DNA of 64,000 nucleotides. It comes from Anaeramoeba flamelloides (lineage: Eukaryota > Metamonada > Anaeramoebidae). This document shows, piece by piece, positions 12,146 through 25,167 of this stretch (positions within the stretch are counted from its first letter, which is position 1; every line of letters begins with the position of its first letter). The DNA lies in the NCBI GenBank assembly GCA_027625915.1, contig JANTQA010000023.1, positions 18,910,001 through 18,974,000 of the forward strand, written 5' to 3'. The notes beneath the pieces are model-generated. The model was not told the DNA's origin, ran no database searches, and saw nothing but the letters and a program-made list of their open reading frames with translations. Made by a program: the position numbers and the translations under genes.

Positions 12146-13231
12146 TTAATTATTTTTAAATAATTTATCAAAGTTATCAAATTCATCAAAGCTAGTTGTA
12201 AAAACTGCAGAATCTGATCTTTTCAAGCTTTTATATAAAAGTTTATTAATGTCTATTTTAAAAATTTCTGCATTGTTGTTTAAAAAATAGATGATTTGTT
12301 CTACCTGTATATGTGAAACGATTTTACCGTCAAAGAGTGAAGGTGTTAATCTCCAAATTCTTTCGTTTAAATTAAAAGTCCAAAGTTCCTTTAAAGGTTG
12401 AATGAGGCAGATGGTATCATTTATTACAAACATGTAAGAATCTGTCTTTTTTTTATCAAAAACCGGTCTAGCGGCGGAGTCTCTGGGCAAAATTTCACGT
12501 AAAATTTCAAAGTTGTCGATTGCAAACAAGCCCCTTTTATTCCGATATATGATTTCGCCGTTGCAAGTGCAGCAGCATTGATTCAAAGGTGGCGTGATTT
12601 GGTACCCGGTAATTATTTTTCTAATTGTTTTATTTTTAATTGAAGCCGCGTACATCTGTCCCTTTTGCGTAAAGCATATAATTTCACAAAAGTAATTATT
12701 CCAAATGGAGCCAATTACTTTATCATTAAAATTCACGTTATGATTGCTTTTTTTGTTTTTGCTTTTTTGTTTTTTCCAAATGATCGAGTAATTTAAATCG
12801 ACAGACAAATAATCGAGATTGATCCTCAAGATTTTTATTGTTGGGGTTGAGACCAAGTACAAAAAATTTCCATATTCAAAAAAGTCAATGAACCTGATTT
12901 GTTCTTTGAACATTTTTTTTGAATTGTTAGAAATCTGTTTAATTTTCTCTACTCTTCCTTCTTGAATATTTATTCTTCTTGCAAAAATTTCAGAGCCCTT
13001 AGTCAGTAAAATGCAATATAATTTATTCCGATTTTGAACTAGTTTCCATTTTCTGACAGGGGTTTTTGAGCTCTGTTGGGCAATCCAAACTACAGATTCT
13101 GGTACCAGGATTTGAATGGTTGATTTTTTTTCTTTGTTTTTTAAATAATTGTTTTCAATCAAATGATCTTTAAATGTTTTTAGATTGTTATATTCATTAT
13201 TTTTTTCAATTAATTTTTCGTTTGTCTTAAA

Positions 13232-13268
<37 letters not shown>

Positions 13269-15181
13269 GTAGTAGTAGTATTAGTATTATTGGTGATAGT
13301 CGTGGCAGTGGTTGTTGTGTTGCTACTGAAATCGTTATTGTTGTCGTTGTTGTTGATATTGCTGTTGAATATTCCTTTATTAAAACTAACAAGTTCATTA
13401 TCATTGTTATTTCCATAGTTTTGAAGGTTTTGATCTTGAATGAATTTCATATCATTTTTTTCATTGAAATCAGATTCAGACTCTAAAGATATTGAAAAAT
13501 TAAATTTAATATTTTGATTTTTAATACTGTCCATATTATGAAGATTGTAATGATTGCTTAATTGTATTTTTTGATTTTCAAATTCATTTAATTGAAATTG
13601 CTTTTCGATGTTTGCTTGGATTTCGTTTTTCTTTTGATCTTTGTGCAAAAGATCGTTTTTCTTTTCGTCTGATTCGTTGCTATCTTTTTTTTTTCCATCA
13701 AATTTGTTCAACTCTTTTTTTGTTTCCCGTTCATTTTCACGTTCTTTTTGTTTTTCTTCTTTTTCCCTTTCTTTGACTCGATCTGCTTTTTCATCTTTTC
13801 CATGTTCATTTCCGTTTTTTTCTTTTTCTTTGTCTTTGTCCTTTTTGTTCTCTTTTTCTTTTTTTCCTTTTCCTTTCTCTTTTTCTTTGTCTTTATCCTT
13901 TTTTTGAGAGTTTATTTTTTTTTTAATATCAAACAGGGACAGGATATCTCGATTTGATTTTTTTTTGATTTTTTTTTTATTTGGTGAAATAATTTTTTTC
14001 ATTTTGGGTGTTTTTGAAATAAACTTTTTATTTTGTTCAATTCCTTTCATTCTGTAAAGGGGGTAAACTTTTTTTAATCGTTTATCAGATTTTCTTGGAT
14101 TACCGACAATAATGAACCCCCCAAAGTTTGCGCCGCATACCAACGACAAGCAAAAGGACGGATTTGATAAGACAAAGGGGCACTTCACGACGATTGTGCT
14201 CTGGCTATAATTCGGATAGCTCCCCTGGTTGCCAAATATATACATTTCCCCACTATTGGTGATTGTCGCGACATAGTCGATACCAGAGGCAATTTTCAAG
14301 ACCCTTTTGTCAGAAAAAAAGGGGCAATCGTTAAAGTTTGAAAAATCGCGGTCAGTTGAATTATAGCCCCGAAAGCCGCTGCTATACAGGCGGCCCTTGG
14401 TTGTCAAAACAATTGTTGATCCGATCGTGACACAAACGTCCCTGATTAAACGTTTCCGGATTTTGACAGTGATCGTCTTCCGATCCTGCCTGAAAAAGGA
14501 AATTCTTTCGGGGGTTGTCCGTAAGGCAGATTTGTTACCCAAGCCAAGCTGCCCATCGAGGTCAACACCCCAGCCATAAAACTCCCCTGTTTCCGTCAGC
14601 ATGAAGGAGTGTGGCGCCAGGCCACCAAAAATGCGAGAAACTCCTTCTTGGAGTAGCCTTGGCGTCAAGCAGTCCTCGTTCGATTTCCCAAACCCACACT
14701 GCTGGCCAGATCCGAAAAGATACAGGGACATGCCTTCATTCGTTAAGGCCATGGAATGGTAATTACCGCACTGCACAGCAATGACCTGCATTTGTGAAAA
14801 AAATTTGACCTCCTTAGGACGGTCATAAAGCGCAGTGTCGCCATGCCCCAGCTGGCCATGCTTGCAGCCACGTTTGTCAAAGCACCACGAAAAGACACAC
14901 CCTCGTGACGACAAGGCCAAAAAATGGTGCAAGCCACAACTAATGTCAATAATACGTAGCCTTGTTGTCAGGGGCTTGGGTTTCTTGTCAGCAAAGGCAA
15001 ACAAACGGTGCAAGCGATAATTGGCATCAAGGCTAATGGTGTCGTTGTTTCCGTTTCGCAAGATTTTAAACCATTTGCCACGGAACTCTCTTGACTTTCT
15101 TAAAAATTGCGTGCTTTCCTTTCGGTTTAATTTTAAATCGGGGCTTGTGTCTTTTCCAAAAATTAAAACGTGACCTTGCAT
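12146..15181 (-). CDS. RCC1-repeat (regulator of chromosome condensation-like) protein
   Basis: A single uninterrupted frame of 1,011 residues with ATG at 15181. Residues about 77-360 carry RCC1-type repeats. These show the recurring Cys-Gly-x2-His/Tyr-(S/F)-(M/L)-A-L blade motif (ISCGLHHFLALSS, VQCGNYHSMAL), GQLGHGD and GQLGLGN turns, and glycine-rich strand starts such as LYLFGSGQQCGFG and FYGWG. This is a partial seven-blade propeller, the fold used by RCC1 for Ran exchange and by many protist proteins for protein binding. Residues about 410-515 are Lys/Glu/Asp-rich and coiled-coil-like. About 622-650 is Thr/Asn-rich with an Asn run. Residues about 670-1000 form short beta strands that may be a second, unrecognised propeller. 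The RCC1 part is markedly richer in G+C (about 50% at 14701-14760 by hand count) than the rest of the gene. Ran-specific function cannot be claimed, and large RCC1 families with other roles are common in protists. Confidence 0.85.
13231..13268 (-). repeat. AAT trinucleotide microsatellite encoding poly-Asn
   Basis: An uninterrupted (ATT)n tract on the plus strand, about 12 units, translates as an asparagine run in the linker of the RCC1-repeat protein. It is followed by AGT/ACT-type repeats encoding Thr. Confidence 0.9.
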
Positions 15182-15499
15182 TATCGAAAAGAAAAGTAAT
15201 AAAAAAAATGATATCTTTTTTGAAACATTTCGAATTTCAATTTTTTGCTAGGTGTGTCATATTTGGTTCTCAAGTTTCATTTTTCGAAGACAGAACTAAT
15301 TTTTTTACTTTTTTGCTTTTAGTAACCGAAATTTTTTGGTTTTTTATCCATTTAAAGCGATGATTATTTGGAAATTGTTAATCAAAATAAATTTCTGGTT
15401 TTTTTTTGGATGTTGATTGATTTATCTTTTTAATTGTTAGAATAACCATAAGTGAAAGAAAAATCATCTTTGATTCTTAGATAGACCCTTACAGACTTG

Positions 15500-15725
15500 G
15501 TAAACCTATGTTTCAAATTAAAAGCCATGCTTCTTTTTTTACGTGTAGCTTGGACATTAAAAGATCAAATAATCAACAATAAAAAGATATAGTGTTGGTT
15601 AATTAAAGTTCTATAATGTAAATACAAATTCGAAAAAGGAAGGATCAAATTGGATTTTTATTTCTAAAAGATTATTTAAAAACTTGTAATAAAAAAAAAA
15701 AAAAAATTCATAAATATTGGAAAAA
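15500..15725 (+). mobile_element. Decayed copy of the 480-base Tc1/mariner-type MITE family
   Basis: The internal blocks ATGTTTCAAATTAAAAG, GTTGGTTAATTAAAGTTCTA, GGAAGGATCAAATTGGA and AAAACTTGTAATAAAA occur in the same order as in the good copies at 38985-39466 and 53721-54199. The terminal repeats are not recognisable. It lies about 0.32 kb upstream of the RCC1 gene's ATG. Confidence 0.6.
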
Positions 15726-16976
15726 TGACTAAAAAAAAATATTAAACAAATTCTTTCGCGAATTTAAAAGTTATTGAAAAGATCATTGTGTTTATCCTTC
15801 AAAATTAATTTAAATTTAGGTGAATATTTAGAGAATTTATTAGATGGTAAATTCGAAGAAAATGAAAAAAATTCAATGTTTAAATTGAAATACAGACTTC
15901 TACTCTATTATTTGTCTTTTTTAGCAATGTTGTAAATGTAATCACATATTTAAATTATTTTTCCATTACTTGATATTCAAGTATAAAAGAAAAAATATGA
16001 TTAGATTAATCTCAGTCTTATTTTAAATTCTAATAATATAAAAAAGAAGATATTTTCAATTAACTGGTTTTAATAAAAAAACTTTTAGGTTATTTTTACT
16101 CGAATATTTTGAAAAGAAAAAAATATTAAATAATTTTTTAAATTGATGTAAATTTATTAATTTAATTGAAATTTAAATCAAAAATCATTTTTTTCTGATT
16201 CTAGGATTCAATATTTAGTTTATTTTTATTGTATTTTTAAAATAAGAGTTAAAGGTCCAATGTTATTTGTTCTCGATAAACTATCAAAAATCACATAAAG
16301 TGATATTTCATAAAATTAACAATATGTTTGCAATTTGTTGGTTTTTCTTCTTCCAACCAAAAATCCAAACAAAAAAGGATACAGATCTTTTTACTTTAAA
16401 TTTAATTAGAAAAATAATTCTTTGTAAAAAATTGATAACTAATTTCTTTAAAGTTGATAAAGGGGGTTGTTTCTTGGATTGAATTGAATGGTTGATAAAA
16501 TAAAAACTCAATCATCATTTTTTCTAAAAATAAAAAGATCGAAAAGTCGCTTAAAATTAACTAATTATATCACAATTATAAAATTTCAAAAGATATTACA
16601 AAAATATTTTAAATCTAGAAAAAAAATTGTATCAGGTTATTTTTATCCAAAAATTGAAAATTATTTGAATAAAAATTTAAAATTAAACATCAAAGATAAA
16701 AATAAAAAATCTTTATTATAAAAATTAAAGAAGAATAAAAGAAAATATTTTTTTAAGTAATGGTTAAAAAAGTTAATTATAGTAATAATAAATAAATATA
16801 TATATATATATATATATATATTAAATAATGTAAAGTATATAGTATATATCCAACTAAACTACTTAAAATTAAGAATAATATTTTTGAAAAAGATATGTTG
16901 ATGTATGTTCTGAATAAATAATATTAATAATTTCTTCAACAATACATTATTCAAAGTTGAGATTTGAAATTCGATA
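15726..16976. other. Gene-free DNA with a TA microsatellite
   Basis: AT-rich, with a (TA)n run at about 16796-16821. Open frames near 16267-16721 have only Lys/Asn/Phe/Ile-rich composition, with no conserved motif, and are not called. Confidence 0.5.
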
Positions 16977-19900
16977 TTATACTGCTCCAATACCACAAAG
17001 GATTCCTTTATTATTCCATTTAACTTTATAAGTAGGTATACCATTTGTTTGGAATTCTCCAAGGCATAAATTTTCAGTATTATTTGGGTTCCAAATTTTA
17101 ATTTTACTTTCCAATGAACCAGAAGCGATCATACTTGAGGTTTTGTCAAATTCTAAAGAGGTAATACTTTTAGTGTGTGCCTGTGTCTGCGTAATGGCCT
17201 TTCCTTGTCCAATATCCCAAACAGATAGCCAACCAGTTTGAGTACCAGTTGCCAATAATTTTCCGTTTGGAGAAAAGTTAATTGCAGAAATTGTACCATG
17301 CTTTTTAAATTCTTCATGAAAAAAAATTCTTACAGATCGCGATGTTTGGATATCAAAAATTCGAGCAGTCTTATCGGAAGATCCCGTGGCGACATAATTA
17401 CAATTTGGATGGAAATCAACACAATCAACATCCGAAAAATGCCCAACAAAAACACGTAATGGGTAATTTCTAAATGTAGACCATAATCTTGCTGTGTGAT
17501 CAAATGATCCGGTAACAAAATAATATCCCACCCTGCTAAATTTGACATCCCAAACAGGATAATTATGACCAACAAAAATCATTTCACATTCTTTTTTATT
17601 TGAGTCCCAAAGTCTAACTATACATTTGATCAAACATGAAAATTGAAAGAATATTTATATATTTTGTGAAATAATAATAAAAAAAAAAAATCATTTTTAA
17701 TAATGGAAATAATATATTAAATTTAAATATTCAAATTTGGAAAATAAATGTTTCATTTCCTTTATTAAATAAATAATTAAAATCTTCAATTTTGATTTTT
17801 ATTGAATTTAAAGAATATAACCAAATTTATTATTTTATTTACAAAAAGAGAAAATTCATTTTAAAAAACTATTAAGAAATATTTCCAAAAAAAAGCAGAA
17901 AAAGGAAGTGTAAAATGGAAACGAACATTTTGATTTTACAAACTAAGAATAAAATATCTATTTTTCTGTTCAAACGAGAATATTTCAATACCAATTAAGA
18001 CCTATATTTAGTTTCTGTTGAAATCTCAAATTCTAATTAGACGATACATTTGATTTAGACTAAAATTAAAAAATAATTTTTTTTTCAGCAAAAATTGTTC
18101 ACTTTAAATTTGACATTCTACAATTACTTGAAAAAATGTTTTTTTTTTTTATGTTTTTTGTTTAAGGGTTGAGTTTTTAATTCCTCTTGTTTATTGTTAG
18201 GTTTTTGTTTTTTCTTTTATAAAAGAGAAAATTTTATAAATTTTCTTTTTATTTCTTAAATTAAAAAAAAAAAATCACAGTTATATTGCCTTTAATTTAT
18301 TTTTTTGATTAGAAAATCATTATATTTTATAAACCTAATTAAAAACAAAAAAAAAAAAAAAAACTCCGTTACTTGACTACCCTCATTTAAGAATATTTTA
18401 AAAATAATTCCTATTCGAGGGAATGGTAATAAACACGAGTGTCTAATTTTATAGAACTCAAAATATTAAAGAAAAATTAAAGATTTTATTCAATTCTTTT
18501 AAATTCTGGAAAAGATAGCGACTCTAAGAGAAAATTAATTTTATTTCCTTAGTGATTTTCAAAAACATAAAAAGGTGATTAGATATTATTTAATTTAAAA
18601 TTTATTTTGATATTTAAGAATATTGTAAAGTTCCCGATTTTTTTTTGAAAAATTATTAAAATAGGATTCTCCCTTTTTTTCTTTAAAATTTAGCAATTTT
18701 GAAAATCACTAAGGAAATCACAGAAATCACAGAAACCAATTTTTCAGGATCAGAAAATTTAAACTCTTCAGCCAGACTCCAATAGGGGTCTAACTCTTGA
18801 TAAATTAAATTAATTTTCAATTTGAAGCTAAATCCTGAAAAAACATTTACAAAAAAAAAAAAAGTAAATAAATTGTCTAAAACGACATATGTATCTATAT
18901 TAAATTATTTACAAAGTTATCTTCTAATAAAAAAAAAAAAAAAAATAGATGATTAAAGAGTGATAATTATCCTCTAGTTTAAGTATCTAGTGAAAGAGTG
19001 ATTGAACTCCAATAGATTCTAAAAGAAATATCCAAAATTAAAATTTGAATTATTTTTTAATATTCCTATCAAAACTGAAAAAAATTGAAAAAAAAAAAAA
19101 AAAAAAAAAAAAAAAGATTACCTGTTGAGTCCATTGAAGATGTTAAAAAATATTTATTATCTTGACTGAAACAACAAGAATATACGGGACCACGATGGCC
19201 ATAGAAGCATTTATAAGGGCGTTTGTTATCAATTTTCACTTTCTTATTAATTTGAAATCCTTTGTTATTTTTGTTATTAATTACATTTTTTTTCTTAGTT
19301 TTCATTGTTTCTTTTTCTCCACCTTTAGATTGTGAATCATTTTTTAGCTCCCCAAATAAATCCCATAGCCTAACCGATGAATCACCAAATCCGGAAAGAA
19401 TATATTTGGAATCTGAAGTAATATTAAAAGTGTTTATTTCTGATTGGTGCTGGAAAAAGGTATAGAAGGATATTGAAGGCAAAGATGTATTTTCTATTGA
19501 AGAGTCTATGGGCTCCAAAATTTTTTCGGGTATTTTTTCTTCTGTGAAGAGATCAGTTTCTTCTTGACTGGCCAAAAATAATAAGTTTTCATCATCATCA
19601 ACATCATCAACGTCATCAAGATTGCTTGTTTCTGATTTTGTATTGAATAATTTTTTGTTTGAATTGTTTTTTTTTTTGGAATCAAATAATTCCAATTCGT
19701 CGTTATTAATATCGGTATGTCGAACATCAATGAACTGATTTAAAAAATTTGTTAAAAACATATAATCGGATTCCAACAAAAAATTATTAAAGATTTGAAA
19801 CGATAAATTAGATACTCTAACTTGGTATTTCCCATTCACAAAATTTTGGGCTAATTCTGATTGCTGAATGTCTTCGAGACTGTTAATTTTTTCAAGTTGT

Positions 19901-22900
19901 TGAAGATCCTCTTCATATGTATCCATATAATAATCTTTTTCCATATCAAATATTTTTTTTGCTTCTTTTATATATCCCCGATGAATTAATTCTAAATAAC
20001 AATGAACCCAAAGTGGATAAAGAAATAAAATCATTTCTTTCTATTTTGTTTGTTTGTTTGTTTATTAATTTTGTTCATTTGTTGTTTTTATTGTTAATTA
20101 TTGTTTTTTTTTATAATTAAGACATTGGAATTTAGATTTTTTGTTTTTTTTTTTAATTTTATTTTCTCCCAATTTGTATTATTTTAATTATCAATTTTTT
20201 TTCTCTTGAACTTATTTTCTATTAAAAAAAAATAGTAATAAATCATTAATTAAAGATTCTCAATAAATTTGAAATTAACAAATAGTAATAAATAATTAAT
20301 TAAAGATTCTAAATCAATTAAAGAATGTTTCAAGTTCTTGAATATTCAATAAAAAAAATAATATCATTGGAATCATTTTTAACCAATGTGAAAACAATAT
20401 TCATCAATTTAAAATTCCTCTAATTACCTTGGTTCCGTTTTATCCTGTGTTTTTTTTGTGTTTTTTTTTTAGTTTCTTTGGTTAAATTCTCATGTTTGTG
20501 TTCATGAATTTATTAAGATAACTGTGGGGAAAAAAAAATAAAAATTTAGATCGACTATTAATGGATTTATTATAATAATCATTTTTAGAGTTTCTTGTTT
20601 AAATTCGGAATTATTCTTTAAATTGATTTTGAAATGTTTATTAGACTTTTTTTTTTTTTTTTTTTGTTTTGATTCAAATTAATTTTTAATAATTTTTCCC
20701 CTTAAATTCCTTTGATCTAATCGTTTTTTGAACAAAATAAACAATTTGCCAAGTATTCGTGTTGAAACCAATGAATAGAAAATACGAGAGAATTTGTTTT
20801 AAACTTTACAATAATGTTTTTTTTTTTTTTTTTTTTGATTAACACCCAAATAAAAATAACCAATTAAATAAGTTCCGATCCAATATGATCGGCGATCACA
20901 ATTTTTATCTTATAAGATGAATGAAATAATATAGTATGATAAAAATTTAGCATTTAGGATAATTTGAATTTTTTGAATTTCAATTTTATCTTTAATTTTC
21001 ATATGTGTTTAATTCTTATCATAAATGTATTAATTTATAGATTTATTTAAATTTATTTTATCTAAATTTTAACAAATGTGTTAAACATTTTTTTGGTTTA
21101 TTTATTACATAAATTTCAGGTGATAAATGTATATTCATTATTTTTAAATATATATCACGAAGATGACAGTTTTTTTTTTTTTTTATCCGGGAAAATTAAC
21201 CATTTTTTAATAAAATCGGATAATTTTACAAAATGGATCAACCGGAAATTTTTTTTCATTTTTTGTAATTGTGTATAGGTTAGTAAGACGAAATTTTCAG
21301 GGTGATCATTTTCTAAAAAAAGTAATTCACTTATGAAAAAACTATTAAACATTTGAATTAAAAAATCTAAAGTTAATCACACACACATAAATTTCAACAC
21401 TTGAGAATTTCTATGAAATGCAAAAACAAAAAAAAAAACAATTTTAATTCTCAATTTCACTACTATTTGAGAAATATTTTTTTTTTTATTCATTGAAATT
21501 GAGTTTTTTTGAATCATTTTTTTTTATGAAAATAACTTTTGAGTATTTATACGTTAAATAGTCATTCTTTTTTTATCCAAACATATTGTTTGGTTATAAT
21601 TATTATTTAAACTCTTAGTTCAAGAAAAATACTGGAGCATTTTTTAGATAATTGTGTATTTAATATTTTTGAGTTATGATAATATCTATTTCAATTTGAG
21701 AGAGAGTTTAAAAAATCTCAATAAAATAGTAAATCCTGAGAACTATCTTACTTATGGTGATGAAGAAGTATATTCCCATACGACAGTTGAGACATTTTCG
21801 GAAGGAATTGAAAATCCTTTTTTAATTAGAAAAAATGTTTTGATCAAAAACGGATCTTAATAAAAAAATTATTTTTTATAAAAAATGAACAAAAAAAAAA
21901 AAAAAAACTATTATCAATTTTCAAATTAAAAGATAATTGTTCTTTGGGATTGATTTGATTGAAAAATTAGATCAATATTTTAGATCAACTTTAGTCATCG
22001 TTTGAAGTAAATAATCATTTCACAGCTATTGGTGGTATTGGATATTACTAAAAATTAAAAAGGCATTTGATACAACACTCTCTTCATGCATTCTATATTT
22101 ATTTTGTGATAAAAATCATGATTTATTGACTTTATTGTGTTTTTCCAATGTTATAATCAAATCCTCCCTTGTTTTTCTTGTACACTTAAGATTTAAAACA
22201 TATTTTATGAATGATTTTTTTGTAATTTTAGACTGGGAAATCTTCTTTTTCCTCCCGTTAATTCATTCCTCCCTAATACCACCAATTGTGGTTTCTTTTT
22301 TCTTTTTTGTTGAAATAAAAAAAGCAAGCAAATGAAAAAAATTTACAATTTTTTAAAACCCCACTTAATGTTACGGCTTTCATAAATAACCGTAAGTAAC
22401 TTACTGTTGAGAGAAAAATGTTGGACACAGTAAAATGGTTGGACACCATTTTTAATTGGGAGCATTAGTCAAATTGAAAATCAAATCCTATTGATAACTA
22501 GGTGAATTTTAGATAAATACAGGTTTAAATGTGTTACAAGTCCATTAATCTGTGGTGTGTGTAGAATACTCATTTGAATGGTTGATAACTAAAGTAGATC
22601 ATGCTATTTTAACAAAAATCCAAAGTTTTGGTAAAGTTTACTATTAAATCTGAAAATGGTAATTTTTAAAATTGCTTTTGATTATAAGAGATAAGGTTTT
22701 GCAAAAAGTAGAATTACATTAATCGTTATTCTAATAAGTAGATTATTGTTATTTTCTTTAGTTATTTCACAAATGATTGAAATTAAAAATCATTTTCAGG
22801 TTCTCTTAATGTTCCCAATTAAAATTGCTGTACAACCATTTTTCTCTGTCCAACATTTTCCTCTCAACAGTTAACTTAATTTTCAAAGAATTAACATATA

Positions 22901-23892
22901 ACTATTCAAAAACTGGGAGAGGTGTTTTTTGTGAAAAAAAAAACTCACAAATTTTACACTTTTTTTTTTTTGAAAGTTAATTGTTAACCTTAAAAATCAA
23001 TAGTTTGTCAATAATAAGAATCTAATTTTTTATTGATCCTGAACATTGAAATCTTTTGGTAAAAAAATTCAAACCATGAGGTTAGTCCCTTAAAGGGATT
23101 CACAAACTTGAATAAACCTATTTGTAGGCAATAATTTTTATAATTTTTTGTCACACTTTTTTATTTGATGCTAGACAAACCAACTACAAAACACAATTGT
23201 GAGTTTAGTTGAAATCTTCATTCATTCTTTTTATTTTTAAGAGTTATAAATTACAACATCTTGATTTGAAAAAAAAACAATGGACAAAGTATTGTGGCTT
23301 TGAAGCGCAATTTTTGTGATTTGGCGCGAATTAATATTAAACATTAAGATCTCTAAAGAAACGTTAATTTCGATTTTTTTTTGAAAGTTTTTGTTATTTT
23401 TATTTGAAGCAAAAAAAGCTATGTTAAGGATCGATTGTCAAAAGAGGAAATTTACAGTTGGTGGTTTCCGTGGTCTTTTAGGTGATTGTGTTTTTGAAAG
23501 ATTTTAGTCTATGGTTAATCTTTCTTTCTTTTTTTATTTTTTCTGAAAGGATGAAAAAAAAATAAAAAAAATCAAAAGAAAAAGAAAAAGAAATCGAAAA
23601 AAAAAATTAAAAAAAAAAAAGGATCTCTGAAAGATTTAAAACAAACCCTAAATCTTTTTTTAGCTGTGAGAACCCATTCTTTCGTAGACTGATAACTTTC
23701 AGTGTATGAAGCTGGTGAGATCTCGGCAAAATTATATGAAAAAGGTGATTCGACAGTGGTAGTTTCTTGATCGATACGTAATAAAGTTAAATATTCTTCA
23801 AGGTTATAACTTGTAAAATTTTGTGGTATGCTTTCATAGCCTCTACTTAGTAAATAATTATTAACAACTTTTTGAAAAGATTCGCTACTCAT
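16977..23892 (-). CDS. TAF5: TFIID subunit TAF5 (LisH, NTD2 and WD40 propeller)
   Basis: Three exons, 23892-23647, 20040-19122 and 17617-16977, join in frame to 601 residues. TAF5 is a scaffold of the general transcription factor TFIID in the nucleus (and of SAGA in some lineages). Exon 1 has a LisH-like start (VVNNYLLSRGYE) and the beginning of NTD2 (YTESYQSTKEWV). Exon 2 continues directly with LYPLWVHCYLELI, the NTD2 signature. WD repeats run from about residue 274 to 564 and I count six: FGDSSVRLWDL, SSMDST-VRLWDS (split by intron 2), FDHTARLWST, SSDKTARIFDI, TGWLSVWDI and ESKIKIWNP. GHNYPVWD, FHPNCNYVATGS and FSPNGKLLATG match TAF5 closely. The donor of intron 1 is GTTTGT and of intron 2 GTAATC; both acceptors are TAG. 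Introns of 3,606 and 1,504 bases are far longer than the 100-300 bases in other genes here, yet protein alignment shows no missing exon. At 601 residues it is shorter than animal and yeast TAF5 (about 800), mainly from a short N-terminus. Confidence 0.95.
18544..18717. repeat. Short inverted-repeat element within TAF5 intron 2
   Basis: A 21-base arm (TTTCCTTAGTGATTTTCAAAA at 18544) recurs inverted at 18697-18717, with about 130 bases between. It is probably a small MITE or hairpin. No target duplication could be assigned. Confidence 0.6.
21654..21860 (+). other. Possible orphan coding fragment inside TAF5 intron 1
   Basis: From about 21675 a plus-strand frame reads with coding-like composition (ENYLTYGDEEVYSHTTVE and then a Glu/Gly/Pro-containing stretch) and ends TAA at 21858. 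It has no ATG start, no clear partner exon and no recognised family. It may be an exon of a nested gene, a gene fragment, or chance. Confidence 0.2.
22404..22870. mobile_element. PIF/Harbinger-type MITE in TAF5 intron 1
   Basis: The terminal inverted repeats of about 65 bases start CTGTTGAGAG and carry a near-duplicated GTTGGACA unit, then TTTTTAATTGGGARCATTA. TTA borders both ends (22401-22403 and 22871-22873), a 3-base TWA duplication. The same plan (six-base head, two direct repeats, shared core) is seen at 1594-2027 with different repeat units. No transposase frame is present. Confidence 0.85.
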
Positions 23893-25167
23893 ATTGCTTT
23901 CACAAAAAAATGCTCCAAGATTTATTAAAGAAAAAAAGAATTAAAAAAATAAAAATAAATGTACTTCTATGGAAATCAATTTATGTTTCAAAAATTGACA
24001 AAGAATTACTATTTGAAGTAATTTAAATGATAGAGTTTCCAAAATATAAGATATTTCCAATTTTGAAAAACTCAAATACTCTATTTCTAGAACTCATTCA
24101 CCTAACATTCTTAAATTTTTTTCAATAATTATTTTAGATAAATTACAAGGGTCTGAGTTTCTAGAAGGATAAATAACTTTTACAATTGTTGTGGTAATTT
24201 ATTTATTAAATTAGTTAATTGTATTGGTACAAAATTATAATATTTCTGAATTTTATTAAAAACTTTTTTAAAAGCTTCTTTGTTTCAAAGAGTGAATCAA
24301 AAAATTACGACTAAATAACTAATTCCTTTAACTGAGCTGTTTTTAAATTCCTTTGATAATTTACTACACCTTTTATTTGGCTCTTTTCATATACAACTAT
24401 TAAGGGGGTAGTCTTTCCCAACAAGATCGAAAAATATGAAATATGATATTTGTGATATATTTTCTTTCAATTCTATATTGGGCTCAGTTCCAAAAAATTC
24501 TGATCCATGAAGAATCCCAGAAAAGAAATTTTATTTTGATCTACAACCAAAGTTTTATTTTCCAATATTTTTTTAAAAGAAAACTATCAAATTTTTGAGA
24601 AAAAAAATGAAAAGGGGTGAGGAGTGAAGCATCATTGCATTAGAAACCTCTCTGAAAAAAGATAATTTAAAATACATTAAAAAAAGAAACCAATTTATTA
24701 AAAAGAATACTTTATTATCTTTTTTGCTAAAATGTTGACAAATATAATTTGTATCTCCTTTTCTATTTATTACAATATGCCATTTTTAAAGATCTCAAAA
24801 ATAAAGATTTTCCAAGCCTAATATGAAATTATTTGAACAAATAAAATTATTTTCAATATTTTTTCATATGCTATGAAAATCAACTCTAATAGAATTTTAA
24901 AAAAAATCCTTTCTTCTTAATATATTAAATCAAAGTATTTTTCTATATATTTAATGTAATTTAATTTATAAATTTTAAATCTGAAGAGTTTATTATTTTT
25001 TTCAAATAAAAGCAAATAAATTTGAAAGAAAAAAAATTAAGTAAATCATGATGAAATTTATAGACTTATAATTTAAATTTTAAATAATTATTTGCTAAAA
25101 AAACTGCCAAATTCACAAAGTTAAATTTTTTTTTATTTTTTTTCAAATTATTAAATGTTTATTTTAT
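23893..25167. other. Upstream region of TAF5, no gene
   Basis: AT-rich DNA between the TAF5 start and the next repeat. No coding frame, RNA gene or clear promoter motif was recognised. Confidence 0.5.

Noticed and set aside
13185-13957. Several plus-strand frames opposite the RCC1-repeat gene
   Set aside because: They are antisense readings of Lys/Glu- and Asn-coding repeats (Phe/Ser/Leu runs).
16488-16721. ATG-started frame of 77 codons on the plus strand
   Set aside because: Lys/Ile/Asn/Phe-dominated composition expected from AT-rich DNA, no motif, no splice context.
23320-23332. TTTGGCGCGAA, like an E2F site
   Set aside because: It lies inside TAF5 intron 1, far from the start, and a single match in 64 kb is expected by chance.
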